Shown here: positions 1 through 8,381 of the stretch, piece by piece
Position numbering within the stretch: position 1 is the first letter of the stretch
Layout of the letters: every line of letters begins with the position of its first letter
Source of the DNA: CAYVLI01 sp964452105 [NCBI: uncultured Nitrospinota bacterium]
GTDB taxonomy: Bacteria; JAUXIQ01
DNA length: 19,384 nucleotides
NCBI GenBank assembly: GCA_964452105.1
Contig: CAYVLI010000008.1
Span: forward strand, 1,726-21,109
Reading direction: 5' to 3'
Notes under the pieces: model-generated
What the model was told of the DNA's origin: nothing
The model's database searches: none
What the model saw: the letters and a program-made list of their open reading frames with translations, nothing else
Made by a program: the position numbers and the translations under genes

Positions 1-2
1 CG

Positions 3-506
3 CTGGGCCTGAGGGATGCGGCCATGCTGGAGCTGATGTACGCCACGGGCCTCAGGGTCTCCGAACTGGTGAAGATGAAAGAGGCTGACATCAACCTTGA
101 AGGGGGTTACCTGATAGCCTACGGTAAGGGCGGGAAGGAGCGGGTGGTGCCGGTGGGGGAGAGGGCTCTTGAGCTTCTGCGTCTATATCTGGCCTCATCC
201 AGGCCGGCTATGGCCGGAGGGAAGCTTTCGGCATACCTTTTTCTGAGCCGCCGCGGCGGCCCCATGACCCGCAACAATCTCTGGAACAGGGTGAAGCTTT
301 ACGCCCGCCGGGCGCGCATAGGGGAAGTGAATCCTCACATGCTCAGGCATTCCTTTGCCTCGCATCTCCTCGAGGGCGGGGCTGATCTGAGGTCCATCCA
401 GCAGATGCTGGGGCACTCTGATATTTCTACCACGCAGATATATACTCATCTTCTGGATAAGCATTTGCGAGAGCAGTACGACAAATTTCACCCCAGGTCC
501 AGGTAA
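3..506 (+). CDS. xerD: Tyrosine site-specific recombinase XerD-like (C-terminal part, 5' truncated)
   Basis: This is the C-terminal catalytic domain of a tyrosine recombinase; the reading frame is open from base 3, so the N-terminal core-binding domain lies outside the window. The catalytic residues are visible: Arg in ATGLRVSEL (codon 54-56), a Lys in the GKGGKER hairpin, His and Arg in HMLRHSF, His in LGHSDIS, and the nucleophilic Tyr in TTQIYTHL (codon 441-443). The short tail after the Tyr and the closely XerC/XerD-like motifs fit the enzyme that, with its partner, resolves chromosome dimers at dif before cell division. XerD rather than XerC or a phage integrase is judged from motif wording and housekeeping context; the C-terminal domain alone does not settle it. 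glnD starts 5 bases after the stop, so the two are probably co-transcribed. No dif-like site was seen in the window. Confidence 0.85.
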   Translation: MGLRDAAMLELMYATGLRVSELVKMKEADINLEGGYLIAYGKGGKERVVPVGERALELLRLYLASSRPAMAGGKLSAYLFLSRRGGPMTRNNLWNRVKLYARRARIGEVNPHMLRHSFASHLLEGGADLRSIQQMLGHSDISTTQIYTHLLDKHLREQYDKFHPRSR

Positions 507-511
507 TTTAT

Positions 512-3148
512 ATGTACGAGGGGATTGACAGCAAAGAGATCGTCGAGGAACTGAGAATCCTGGTTGAGGAGGGCAGGAAGGAAATCTTCACCATGCACAG
601 ATCGGGTGCTGGTGGACTGGAAGTGGTTCGCCGCAGGGCGGACCTCCTCGACAATGTGATCGAGCGAATCTACGCCTTTTGTGAAGAGGCCGCCCGGCGA
701 GCGGGGTTCAAGATAAACGGCGGCACGGCGCTGGTCGCTCTGGGCGGATACGGCCGAAGAGAGATGAACCCCTGTTCGGACGTGGACATCCTCTTCCTCC
801 ACCGCAGGATGAATCCGTTCATTGATTTTCTGGTCAAGGAGACTCTATATATCCTGTGGGATCTCGATCTCCAGGTGGGGCATAGCTGCAGGACCGTTTC
901 CGAGTGCTTGAACATGGCTGCGGGGGATTCGACGGTGAAGACCGCCATGGTAGAGTGCAGGCGCATCTGTGGTGATGAGAAGATTACCGGGGAGTTGGTT
1001 CGGGCCATCAGGAAAAGGTTTTTATCGGGCAAGGCCAAGGGTTTCATAAAGGCCAAGATGTCGGAGCAGGTACTTCGTCACGCCCAATATGGCGAATCGG
1101 TCAACTGCCTGGAGCCTCACATAAAGGAGGGGGTGGGCGGTCTCAGGGACGCTCACCTGGCGCTATGGTGCGGCATAACCAGGTTCGGTCTCAAGGGGTT
1201 GAGGGATCTGGAGAGCGTGGGGCTGCTCAGCTCAGAGGAACTGGGCGAGTTCATGGAGGCTTATGATTTTATGCACAGGGTGCGCAACGAGCTCCATTTT
1301 ATAATTAAACATCGCAGCGATGTGCTGTTCATGGAAGTGCAGAAGGAGGTGGCCGATAACCTGGGCTACCAGAGCGACGGCGTGTTCCCGGCTGTTGAGC
1401 TGTTCATGAGAGAGTATTTTCTCAAGTCCCGCGATATCGCCAGATATTCCAGATTGGCGCTGGACAGATGCAGCCACAAGGGCTGGTTTTTTACCCGCCT
1501 GGGCAGCGCAATCAGAAGGAGAAAGATAGATGAGGGGATATGCTCTCTGGATGGCGAGATAGTGGTCGAGGGCAATCCTTTTGCCGAGCATCCGCTGCTG
1601 CTGCTGAAGCTGTTCGGTTACGGTCGGGCTTTAGGCCTGGCTCCCTGCCAGAGCGCCATGGGGATAATCAGGGAGAACCTGCACCTGATAGATGAAAATT
1701 TCGCTGCCAGCCCGGAGGCCAGAGACATCTTCCTGGAGATATTGTCCGGGGACGGAGCCGCCGAGGCCCTGCATAGCATGCACGAGGCGGGTGTCCTGGG
1801 CAAGTACATCCCTGAGTTCGGGGAGCTTACCTGCCTGGCCCAACACGATCTATATCATCGCTACACGGTCGATGAGCATGAGCTTAAGGCGGTTAAGCAT
1901 CTGGAGGGGTTAAAGGATACGGCCGAAGCCGAATTGAAGGAACTCTCCAGCATGTACAAGAGGGTGCACAAACCGTGGCTTTTGAAGCTGGCGGTGCTGT
2001 TGCACGATATAGGGAAGATAAAGGGGAGGGGACACGTTAAATCCGGAGTGGCCATTTCCTCGGGAATACTCGAGCGCCTCAAATTGGAAGATGCTGACAG
2101 AAAGAAGATATTGTTCCTGGTGGAGCATCACCTCGTCATGAGTCATCTGTCTCAGAGGAGAAATATAAACGACGACAAGATGATATCGAGCTTCGCCCGA
2201 ACAGTGGGAAATGAGGAGAACCTTGCCCTTCTCTATCTTTTGACTTACGCTGACACAATGGGAGTCGGTCCCCACGTTTGGACAACCTGGAAGGGGGCGC
2301 TGCTGTGGGAGCTCTATCATGAGACCTATAATTACTTCGTGAGGGGTGGAAAAGCCGAATATACCTGGGAGGTTACGCTTGAGAAGGTAAGAAGTAAGGT
2401 CATGTCGATGTTGAGCGAAGACATCGATCCCGAAGAAGTAGAGAACTATTTCCATACCATGCCCTACCGATACCTGGTCGTCACCCCATCTGAAAGGTTG
2501 GCGCGTCATCTCGAACTGGTTCACCGCATGGAAGATAAGACGGTTTCGCTGGATTGTTCGCATGATTTCCTTCAAGGTTACACCGAGCTGCTGGTATGTT
2601 CCCGGGAGAAACCGGGCCTGTTCAGCCGTATTGCGGGTGCGCTGTCGGCCATGAACATAAACATAATCAGCGCCCAGATATACACGGGGACGGATGGCTC
2701 GGTACTGGACATATTGCAGGTGAACGGCCTGGACGGCAAACCGGTAACGGACCAGGATATCTGGGATAAGGTCAATAATTACCTGGAACGGATACTGGAA
2801 GGAAAGCTCACGGTAGAGCAGCTAATGGTCGGGCGCAAGAAACCCCTTCATGCGAAGAAAGCCGAGCATATGAAAGTGCCTCCCAGGGTAGAACTGGACA
2901 ATACCTCGTCGGACACCCATACCATAATAGAAGTGATAGCCCAGGACAGGCTGGGACTGCTTTACTCAATCACCAATACATTGTTCAAGGAGGGCGCCAA
3001 TATTTATCTGGCCAAAATCTCCACAGAGGCGCACAGGGCCATAAACGCATTCTATATAACCGATTTCTACGGCAGGAAGATAGAGAATGAAAAAGCGTTG
3101 AACAGGCTGAAGCAGAGGCTTCTGAAGGCTGTCTCGGAGGCGGCTTGA
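512..3148 (+). CDS. glnD: [Protein-PII] uridylyltransferase / uridylyl-removing enzyme GlnD
   Basis: GlnD is the cytoplasmic nitrogen sensor that uridylylates PII proteins when glutamine is low and removes UMP when glutamine is high. The 878-residue protein has the full family architecture: a nucleotidyltransferase domain with GGYGRREMNPCSDVD at about residues 78-92 (the two Asp are the metal ligands), a GlnD-type linker, an HD domain with LLHDIGK (His498, Asp499) for deuridylylation, and two C-terminal ACT domains at about 690-750 and 805-870 that bind glutamine. Length is close to the usual family size, and no domain looks broken. The ATG at 512 lies 5 bases past the xerD-like stop with only a modest Shine-Dalgarno (AGGT, 501-504). 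No amtB, glnB or glnA lies nearby, so the PII target is encoded elsewhere. A roughly 220-base gap follows. Confidence 0.95.
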   Translation: MYEGIDSKEIVEELRILVEEGRKEIFTMHRSGAGGLEVVRRRADLLDNVIERIYAFCEEAARRAGFKINGGTALVALGGYGRREMNPCSDVDILFLHRRMNPFIDFLVKETLYILWDLDLQVGHSCRTVSECLNMAAGDSTVKTAMVECRRICGDEKITGELVRAIRKRFLSGKAKGFIKAKMSEQVLRHAQYGESVNCLEPHIKEGVGGLRDAHLALWCGITRFGLKGLRDLESVGLLSSEELGEFMEAYDFMHRVRNELHFIIKHRSDVLFMEVQKEVADNLGYQSDGVFPAVELFMREYFLKSRDIARYSRLALDRCSHKGWFFTRLGSAIRRRKIDEGICSLDGEIVVEGNPFAEHPLLLLKLFGYGRALGLAPCQSAMGIIRENLHLIDENFAASPEARDIFLEILSGDGAAEALHSMHEAGVLGKYIPEFGELTCLAQHDLYHRYTVDEHELKAVKHLEGLKDTAEAELKELSSMYKRVHKPWLLKLAVLLHDIGKIKGRGHVKSGVAISSGILERLKLEDADRKKILFLVEHHLVMSHLSQRRNINDDKMISSFARTVGNEENLALLYLLTYADTMGVGPHVWTTWKGALLWELYHETYNYFVRGGKAEYTWEVTLEKVRSKVMSMLSEDIDPEEVENYFHTMPYRYLVVTPSERLARHLELVHRMEDKTVSLDCSHDFLQGYTELLVCSREKPGLFSRIAGALSAMNINIISAQIYTGTDGSVLDILQVNGLDGKPVTDQDIWDKVNNYLERILEGKLTVEQLMVGRKKPLHAKKAEHMKVPPRVELDNTSSDTHTIIEVIAQDRLGLLYSITNTLFKEGANIYLAKISTEAHRAINAFYITDFYGRKIENEKALNRLKQRLLKAVSEAA

Positions 3149-3162
3149 AAGGGTTTTACCTT

Positions 3163-3191
3163 TTGAAAATGCCTTGTCCGTGTGCTATTTT
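3163..3191 (+). promoter_or_regulatory. Candidate sigma70-type promoter for the phoH-pgpH-ybeY block
   Basis: TTGAAA (3163-3168) and TATTTT (3186-3191) are separated by 17 bases: a 5/6 match to the -35 consensus and a 4/6 match to the -10. It sits just after the glnD stop in the 222-base gap 3149-3370. The rest of that gap contains no credible gene and would form a leader of about 170 bases. Assignment is by eye; no transcript data. Confidence 0.45.
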
Positions 3192-3370
3192 AGATATGGG
3201 TGAAAAGCGCAAATCGGAATCTGTTCCCGGATCATGTATCCAGGGAGGCGGTGAGATAAATCCGGTGATAGGTTTTAGTTGATGGTCGAGCCCGAGTGAA
3301 CACCAATTTTCTCCGGAGGAGGGTTTCCAGAGAGTTCCCCTCTTTGAGCCTATGAGGAAAACCGTAATAT

Positions 3371-4357
3371 ATGAATAAAACCAGGAAGGGGGTAAAGCTC
3401 TCCGGAGGGTACAGCGCTTTCGATCTCTTCGGCGTCAAGGACGAGAACCTCAAACTGATAGAGAAGACGTTTAACATACGCATTTCAGCCAGGGGGGATG
3501 AAGTGACTCTTGAGGGGGGTGTCGAGTCCGTCGAGGCGGCCGAAAAACTGCTCAGGGAGCTGGACTATATTCTTGCGGCCGGGCATTCCATAGCTTCCGA
3601 GGAATTACTCCATCTTGTAAAATCCTCCGCTGCCGACCATGAAACGGATATAAGGGAGCTGTACCAGGACCAGATAAAGGTATATACCAAGAAGCGGACG
3701 ATTGTACCCAAAGGCAGGAATCAAAAGGATTATATCCAGGCCATGCGGAAGTTCGACATGGTCATCGCCATCGGTCCTGCGGGAACTGGAAAGACATACC
3801 TGGCCATGGCCATGGGGGTTTCGGGCCTCATGGAGAAGGAGTACAGCCGCATCATACTCACAAGGCCGGCGGTGGAGGCGGGAGAGAAGCTCGGCTTCTT
3901 GCCCGGTGATCTTTTCGATAAAGTGAATCCCTACCTGAGGCCGCTGTATGACGCCCTCTATGATATGATGGATTTCGATATGGCCCAGAAGCTTCAGGAA
4001 AGGGGTTCCATAGAGGTGGCTCCCCTCGCCTACATGAGGGGCAGAACACTTAATGATTCCTTCATAATATTGGATGAAGCGCAGAACACGACCTCGGAAC
4101 AGATGAAAATGTTCCTGACGAGGATGGGGTTCAATTCCAGGGTCGTGGTTACCGGCGATATTACTCAGGTCGACCTCCCCGCGGGGAAGGACTCCGGCCT
4201 CATAGAGATACAGGGCGTCCTGAAAGGCGTAAAGGGCGTAAAATTTATATATTTCAATGAAGGCGACGTAGCGAGACACGATCTGGTCCAGAAAATAATA
4301 ACGGCCTACGAAAGATATGAAGATTTGCCCGGGAATAAGAAGGTATCAGAAGGCTGA
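3371..4357 (+). CDS. PhoH family P-loop ATPase (PhoH-like / YbeZ)
   Basis: This is a cytoplasmic PhoH-family ATPase of 328 residues, the usual size for the YbeZ/PhoL type. An N-terminal region of about 100 residues resembling a KH-like nucleic-acid-binding fold precedes the ATPase core. Walker A is GPAGTGKT at residues 135-142 and Walker B is FIILDEAQN at 231-239, followed by TGDITQVDLP, typical of the family's helicase-like motifs. PhoH-like proteins neighbour and interact with YbeY in many bacteria and are implicated in RNA metabolism; their exact activity is unsettled. Here it heads a block with pgpH and ybeY, 29 bases before pgpH. The ATG at 3371 has only a distant GAGG (3354-3357) as ribosome-binding site, and an 8-codon frame (ATG 3352 to TAA 3378) overlaps the start. 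No other in-frame start upstream looks better. Confidence 0.9.
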   Translation: MNKTRKGVKLSGGYSAFDLFGVKDENLKLIEKTFNIRISARGDEVTLEGGVESVEAAEKLLRELDYILAAGHSIASEELLHLVKSSAADHETDIRELYQDQIKVYTKKRTIVPKGRNQKDYIQAMRKFDMVIAIGPAGTGKTYLAMAMGVSGLMEKEYSRIILTRPAVEAGEKLGFLPGDLFDKVNPYLRPLYDALYDMMDFDMAQKLQERGSIEVAPLAYMRGRTLNDSFIILDEAQNTTSEQMKMFLTRMGFNSRVVVTGDITQVDLPAGKDSGLIEIQGVLKGVKGVKFIYFNEGDVARHDLVQKIITAYERYEDLPGNKKVSEG

Positions 4358-4386
4358 CAGGATGAACAGAGGTAGAGAGCATAACC

Positions 4387-6858
4387 TTGGAAATAGATAA
4401 GAGAAAACGTTCGAAGAAACAGGCGCCCAGGTTGCCAGCCAGACCCCATATCTCTCAAAAGCTGTACGAGGTGGAACGCAAGGTTGCGCCTCAGTTCACC
4501 AAGGTTGTTCTGGGCCTTTCTGTGGCTTTTATGCTTACCGCCCTTCTGGCCCCCAATCTCAGGCTCTCTCAGCCGGATTACAAGGTGGGCGACATCGCGG
4601 CAAGGAACGTCAAGGCTCAGGAGGATTATCTGGTCGAGGACGTTCAGGCTACCGAAAAGAGACTGGAGACCGCAAAAGAGGTGGTTCCGCCGGTGTTTGA
4701 CCTTGACAGCGCTCTCCTGGGCGAACTGTCTCGGAGAGTGGAGGACGCCTTTTTGAGCGCCGGTCTTCTCGACGAAGAAGCCATAACGGGAAAAAAGGGA
4801 GAGGAATTTCAACGGCGCGCCTTGGAAAAATACAGGGAATTTATAGAAGCTCGCGGCCTCCAGAGCGGGTTTAATACGAGAGGCTCGTCGGACCCGGAGG
4901 TTCTGGAATCGGAGGTCAAGGCCATGAGGGCGAGGGTCTTTGGGGAAAGCCTTCAGGTTGATGTCGATGAAAGCTCGATGCGGATTATGGAGGATATGGG
5001 TTACAAGACCAAGGTAGAAGGATATATCATCGATGCTCTGAAAGCCGTCTTGAATAAGGGATTGGTGGGAGATGACAAGGAATACCTGTTCCACTCGGCG
5101 AACGGCGTAATAGTGAGAGATCTTGCTACCGGTGAGGAGACCGTTGTAAAGGACACCAGCTCGATACTGAACAGGTCTTCCCTGAAAATGTTCCTGAACC
5201 AGTTTGTGACGGATTATGTGCCGGATGAACCTATAGGGCTCAAGAGCGCGGTGCGGCATATAGCCGGACAGCTCGTTCGGCCCAATCTGGCCATCAACAT
5301 GGCCGAGACGCGGCACAGGGTCCAGTCCGCGGCCGGCGCGGTGAAACCGGTCTACTTCAAGCTCAGGAAGGGTGAGATCATATTACGAGAGGGGGACCCG
5401 ATCAACGAAGAGCAGTTGATGAAGCTGCAGGGTATGGTTCAGGCTACCGGGGGCAACAAGATGCTTTTCACCTGGCTGGGCTTACTGGTTCTGGTCATAA
5501 CCATACTTTATCTGGGCTGGATTTACCTCTCGAAATTCAAGCACTGGATGATAAGGAGCAATCGACAGCTCATACTCCTGTCGGCCATATTTGCGGGAAA
5601 CATGGTCATCATAAAGGCTGCGCTATATATCGCCGCTTCCATGGCTGAGAACCAGAGCATAATTACCCAGACCTCATTCTACTACGCCGCACCTTTCGCC
5701 ATAGGAGCGATGCTGGCGGCCATACTCTTCGACATGGAGATAGCCATGCTCTTTTCGGTGGCTACCTTCATTTTGGTGGGAGTATTGATCAAGGACAATC
5801 TATCCTTCCCGCTGCTGGCGCTGGTGGGCAGCCTGGTGGCCAGTTTCCGGGGGAAACATTATCGGCAGCGTACGTCGTTGCTGACCACGGGGGTGTTCAT
5901 TGGTACGGGCAACCTGGCGATAGTGGTCTCGGCGGATTTAATAAATCATACCCTGTTCACCGCCCATGGAGGTTTCGATGCCATCATGGGTTTCCTCGGA
6001 GGAGTGGTAGTGGGCATAATCGTCTCGGGGATACTGCCCATCTTCGAGTCGCTGTTTAACATGGCCACGGACATAAAACTTCTGGAGCTGTCAGACCCTA
6101 ACCACCCTCTCCTCAGGAAACTGGTGGTGCAGGCGCCTGGTACTTACCATCACAGCGTCATCGTGGGCAGCCTGGCAGAGGAGGCTGCTAAAAACGTCGG
6201 GGCCAGCGAGCTCTTCGTGAGGGTGGCTTCCTACTATCATGATGTGGGCAAGACTTTCAAACCTGAATATTTCATAGAAAATCAGCAGGAAAGCGAGAAC
6301 AAACACGATAAGCTGGCGCCCTCCATGAGCAGCCTGGTATTGATGGCTCACGTCAAGGACGGCGCTGAGCTGGCGAGAGAGCACAAGCTACCCACACCCA
6401 TTGTGGATATCATAAGGCAGCATCACGGAACCAGTCTCATTTCTTTTTTCTATAACAAAGCCAGGGAGCAGAACAGCGAGGGACATCAGCAGGTGGATGA
6501 GAATGATTTCCGCTATCAGGGTCCCAAGCCTCAGAGTAAAGAGGCGGCCATAGTCCTCCTGGCCGATTCTGTCGAGGCGGCTTCCAGGACGCTCGAAGAG
6601 CCCTCTCAGACGAGGCTCGGGAACCTGGCGCAGAGGATAGTCAACCAGCACTTTATCGACGGCCAGCTCGATGATTGCGATCTTTCTCTTAAGGACCTGC
6701 ACATCATCGTTGAGAGCTTCGTGAGGATTCTGGCGGCCATATTTCATCAGCGCATCTCCTATCCCGGCCAGGAGGAAGAAACGGAGGAGATTCCAGATAG
6801 TGTCCCCCATCTCGATTTTAGTGGAAGACAAACAAAGCAGGTCCAGGGCGGCCCTTAG
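4387..6858 (+). CDS. pgpH: Membrane HD phosphodiesterase, PgpH/YqfF type (7TMR-HDED + 7TM + HD)
   Basis: This is an 823-residue integral membrane phosphodiesterase. Known family members hydrolyse cyclic di-AMP to pApA. The order is a cytoplasmic basic N-terminus, a first TM helix (about 38-55), a large extracytoplasmic 7TMR-HDED region (about 56-355), a multi-TM block (about 358-575) and a C-terminal cytoplasmic HD domain. HD residues are YHHSV (His588-His589), YYHDVGK (His618-Asp619), the family motif EYFIENQ, and QHHGTS (about 678-682). The start is TTG at 4387: an in-frame TGA at 4363-4365 rules out any start further upstream, and only ATA offers an alternative between them. AGAGGTAGAG (4368-4377) is the likely ribosome-binding site. 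The 3' end overlaps ybeY by 59 bases. c-di-AMP specificity is inferred from the family; no diadenylate cyclase gene is in view. Confidence 0.92.
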   Translation: MEIDKRKRSKKQAPRLPARPHISQKLYEVERKVAPQFTKVVLGLSVAFMLTALLAPNLRLSQPDYKVGDIAARNVKAQEDYLVEDVQATEKRLETAKEVVPPVFDLDSALLGELSRRVEDAFLSAGLLDEEAITGKKGEEFQRRALEKYREFIEARGLQSGFNTRGSSDPEVLESEVKAMRARVFGESLQVDVDESSMRIMEDMGYKTKVEGYIIDALKAVLNKGLVGDDKEYLFHSANGVIVRDLATGEETVVKDTSSILNRSSLKMFLNQFVTDYVPDEPIGLKSAVRHIAGQLVRPNLAINMAETRHRVQSAAGAVKPVYFKLRKGEIILREGDPINEEQLMKLQGMVQATGGNKMLFTWLGLLVLVITILYLGWIYLSKFKHWMIRSNRQLILLSAIFAGNMVIIKAALYIAASMAENQSIITQTSFYYAAPFAIGAMLAAILFDMEIAMLFSVATFILVGVLIKDNLSFPLLALVGSLVASFRGKHYRQRTSLLTTGVFIGTGNLAIVVSADLINHTLFTAHGGFDAIMGFLGGVVVGIIVSGILPIFESLFNMATDIKLLELSDPNHPLLRKLVVQAPGTYHHSVIVGSLAEEAAKNVGASELFVRVASYYHDVGKTFKPEYFIENQQESENKHDKLAPSMSSLVLMAHVKDGAELAREHKLPTPIVDIIRQHHGTSLISFFYNKAREQNSEGHQQVDENDFRYQGPKPQSKEAAIVLLADSVEAASRTLEEPSQTRLGNLAQRIVNQHFIDGQLDDCDLSLKDLHIIVESFVRILAAIFHQRISYPGQEEETEEIPDSVPHLDFSGRQTKQVQGGP

Positions 6859-7249
6859 CTCCGTGAAGAGTAAGGCCAGGAGTATTCTGGAGATATTGGG
6901 ATGCGATGATTGTGAGTTAAGCATGCTTCTGGTGGACGATGAGTTGATGGCCCGGCTCAATGAGCAGTTTAGGGGTGTGCAGGGGCCGACGGATGTGTTA
7001 TCCTTCCCCCAGGGGCCGGCCCCATTCGGGGAGATTCGGCCGGTGCTTCTGGGAGACGTGGTCGTATCCACGGAAAGCGCACAACGCCAGGCTGATGAGA
7101 TGGGGCGCAGCCTGGAGGAAGAAATGGACCTGCTGCTGACGCATGGGATACTTCACCTTTTGGGCTATGATCACGAGACGTCCCGGAGCGATGCCGGGAA
7201 AATGAAAGTTAGAGAAGCCGAGGTGCTGAATGCCTTGAAAAGCGGTTGA
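6800..7249 (+). CDS. ybeY: Endoribonuclease YbeY (16S rRNA maturation factor)
   Basis: YbeY is a zinc-dependent endoribonuclease needed for 16S rRNA 3'-end maturation and 70S ribosome quality control. The 149-residue protein carries the diagnostic motif HGILHLLGYDH with the three zinc ligands His115, His119 and His125, preceded by GPTDVLSFP (62-70) and GDVVVS. Length is normal for the family. The start is GTG at 6800, inside the end of pgpH in another frame and 59 bases before the pgpH stop; GGAGGAG at 6783-6789 is a strong, well-spaced ribosome-binding site and decides this start. The overlap implies translational coupling to pgpH. The phoH-pgpH-ybeY order is conserved in many bacterial phyla. 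Confidence 0.95.
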   Translation: MSPISILVEDKQSRSRAALSSVKSKARSILEILGCDDCELSMLLVDDELMARLNEQFRGVQGPTDVLSFPQGPAPFGEIRPVLLGDVVVSTESAQRQADEMGRSLEEEMDLLLTHGILHLLGYDHETSRSDAGKMKVREAEVLNALKSG

Positions 7250-7282
7250 CTCACGGCGCATCCGTTATCAAGAAGGGTATTT

Positions 7283-7328
7283 CTGAAAGGAATGTTCTTT
7301 TCAGTCGGTTCCCTTACCGGAAGTTTTT
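7283..7328 (+). terminator. Tandem hairpins with T-run after ybeY (candidate terminator)
   Basis: Two adjacent hairpins follow ybeY. The first pairs CTGAAAGGA with TCTTTTCAG (7283-7304; 9 bp with one G-U, loop ATGT). The second pairs TCGGT with ACCGG (7305-7320) and is followed after AAG by TTTTT (7324-7328). The second stem is short, so termination may be partial or the structure may be regulatory for the HIT gene downstream. Confidence 0.35.
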
Positions 7329-7401
7329 CAAGTGATGGAAGGAAGCGTCGAGTGAAGGCCCCATCGGGGTTTGAATACCTGCAAAGGTGTGAAAGGCTGA
7401 G
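7329..7401 (+). promoter_or_regulatory. Structured leader before the HIT gene
   Basis: The end of the 152-base gap between ybeY and the HIT gene holds CCCC-atc-GGGG and then ATACCT-GCAA-AGGTGT (7375-7390), a 6-bp stem (one G-U) capped by a GNRA-type tetraloop. It lies just upstream of the AAAGG that probably serves as ribosome-binding site (7393-7397). It matches no riboswitch class that I can recognise. A structural role is inference. Confidence 0.3.
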
Positions 7402-7881
7402 ATGGATGTAATATGGGCTCCCTGGCGCATGGAGTACATCGAGAGCAAGAAGATGAAAGAGTGCGTTTTTTGCGTTGCTGCTGCGGAGAGAGAAGACCAT
7501 AAAAGACACGTCCTTTATCGGGGGCGGCACGCCTTCATAATAATGAACAGGTATCCCTATACCAGCGGTCATCTTATGGCGGCCCCCTATAGCCACCTCT
7601 CCGAAATCGAAGAATTGAGCGAAGAGGAGCTGGCCGAGCTCATGGCTCTGGTTCAGAAGGGTGTAACCGCGCTTAAGAAAGCTTTCCGGCCTGAGGGTTT
7701 CAATATAGGCATTAACATGGGAGCGGTGGCGGGAGCGGGTATCGAAGATCACATTCACCTCCATGTGGTGCCCAGGTGGAAAGGTGATACAAATTTCATG
7801 TCGGTTATCAACGATGCACGGGTCATGCCGGAGAGTCTGGAGTCCACTTTCAACAGGCTCATCAAGCATATCAAAGAATAG
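7402..7881 (+). CDS. HIT family hydrolase (Ap4A phosphorylase/hydrolase-like)
   Basis: This is a cytoplasmic histidine-triad protein of 159 residues. The triad HIHLHVVPRW is at residues 117-126, with His117, His119 and His121; His119 is expected to be the nucleophile that takes the AMP or NMP intermediate. The N-terminus IWAPWRMEYI followed by CVFC (Cys21, Cys24) and the stretch NMGAVAGAGIEDH are typical of the HIT subgroup annotated as Ap4A phosphorylase-like or AMP-producing nucleotide hydrolases. Its substrate cannot be fixed from sequence; Ap4A or AMP-lysine-type compounds are plausible from the family. The ATG at 7402 has a weak AAAGG upstream. The LapA-like gene and mutS follow closely on the same strand, so an operon is likely. 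Confidence 0.9.
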   Translation: MDVIWAPWRMEYIESKKMKECVFCVAAAEREDHKRHVLYRGRHAFIIMNRYPYTSGHLMAAPYSHLSEIEELSEEELAELMALVQKGVTALKKAFRPEGFNIGINMGAVAGAGIEDHIHLHVVPRWKGDTNFMSVINDARVMPESLESTFNRLIKHIKE

Positions 7882-7950
7882 CAATGTAGCTGCTGTTTGG
7901 CGTGGCCTTCTACGGGGGGGTTTTTCAGACAGACCGAGGAGGGTTTGGTA

Positions 7951-8322
7951 TTGACCACTTTTAAGTTCATCGTATCTCTAATTGTAATACTCCTCATAGC
8001 CGATTTCGGAGTCAGGAACAACGCGGTAGTTCCCTTAAAGTATCACTTCGGGCTGGAAGGGAGCCTTCCCCTGTTCGTAATCATACTCGTAGCCATATTT
8101 ATCGGTTTTATCATCGCCTGGATTGCCGAGCACCTGAGTTCCATGAAGTTCAAGAGAGAAGCCAAGCGTCTCAAGAAGCGCAATGCGGAGCTGGAGGATG
8201 AGCTGGAAAGCTACCGTGAAAAAGAGCTCCTGGAGCCGGAGTTAGGGGAGAGCCGTGGACAGCGCTTGAGCTTGGGTGATGAATCCGATGAGGAAGAGCA
8301 GAGGAAAGAGATTCTCCCTTAG
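7951..8322 (+). CDS. LapA-like (DUF1049) small membrane protein
   Basis: This 123-residue protein has two TM helices (about 5-19 and 39-59) joined by a short loop containing NNAVVPLKYHFG, then a charged coiled coil (about 63-92) and an acidic tail. This is the layout of LapA/DUF1049 proteins; E. coli LapA works with LapB in controlling lipopolysaccharide synthesis. No lapB is adjacent, so that role here is only suggestive. The TTG at 7951 is preferred because GGAGGG (7938-7943) sits 7 bases upstream; the frame extends up to a TTG at 7897 that has no ribosome-binding site. It lies between the HIT gene and mutS. Confidence 0.75.
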   Translation: MTTFKFIVSLIVILLIADFGVRNNAVVPLKYHFGLEGSLPLFVIILVAIFIGFIIAWIAEHLSSMKFKREAKRLKKRNAELEDELESYREKELLEPELGESRGQRLSLGDESDEEEQRKEILP

Positions 8323-8381
8323 CGATATACAGGCAGGGATTCGAGCGCGTTGGAAAAATACGCACAGGGGGTTGTCCCGCC

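Noticed and set aside
1-506. Xer-family gene as a sign of an integrated mobile element
   Set aside because: Motifs are those of housekeeping XerC/XerD and the gene is packed against glnD; no attachment repeats, phage genes or insertion sequences are present.
3149-3370. Known riboswitch or T-box in the leaders before phoH, the HIT gene and the BFN-PDZ gene
   Set aside because: I compared them from memory with the cobalamin, SAM, THF, c-di-GMP, fluoride and T-box consensus elements and found no convincing match; left as unassigned leaders.
4362-4400. 12-codon ATG frame overlapping the pgpH TTG start
   Set aside because: Possible coupling peptide, but too short to judge, with no distinctive sequence.
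4306-5316. Long - strand frame (336 codons) opposite pgpH
   Set aside because: It lies opposite the firmly identified pgpH gene, shows no family motif and has no regulatory signals.
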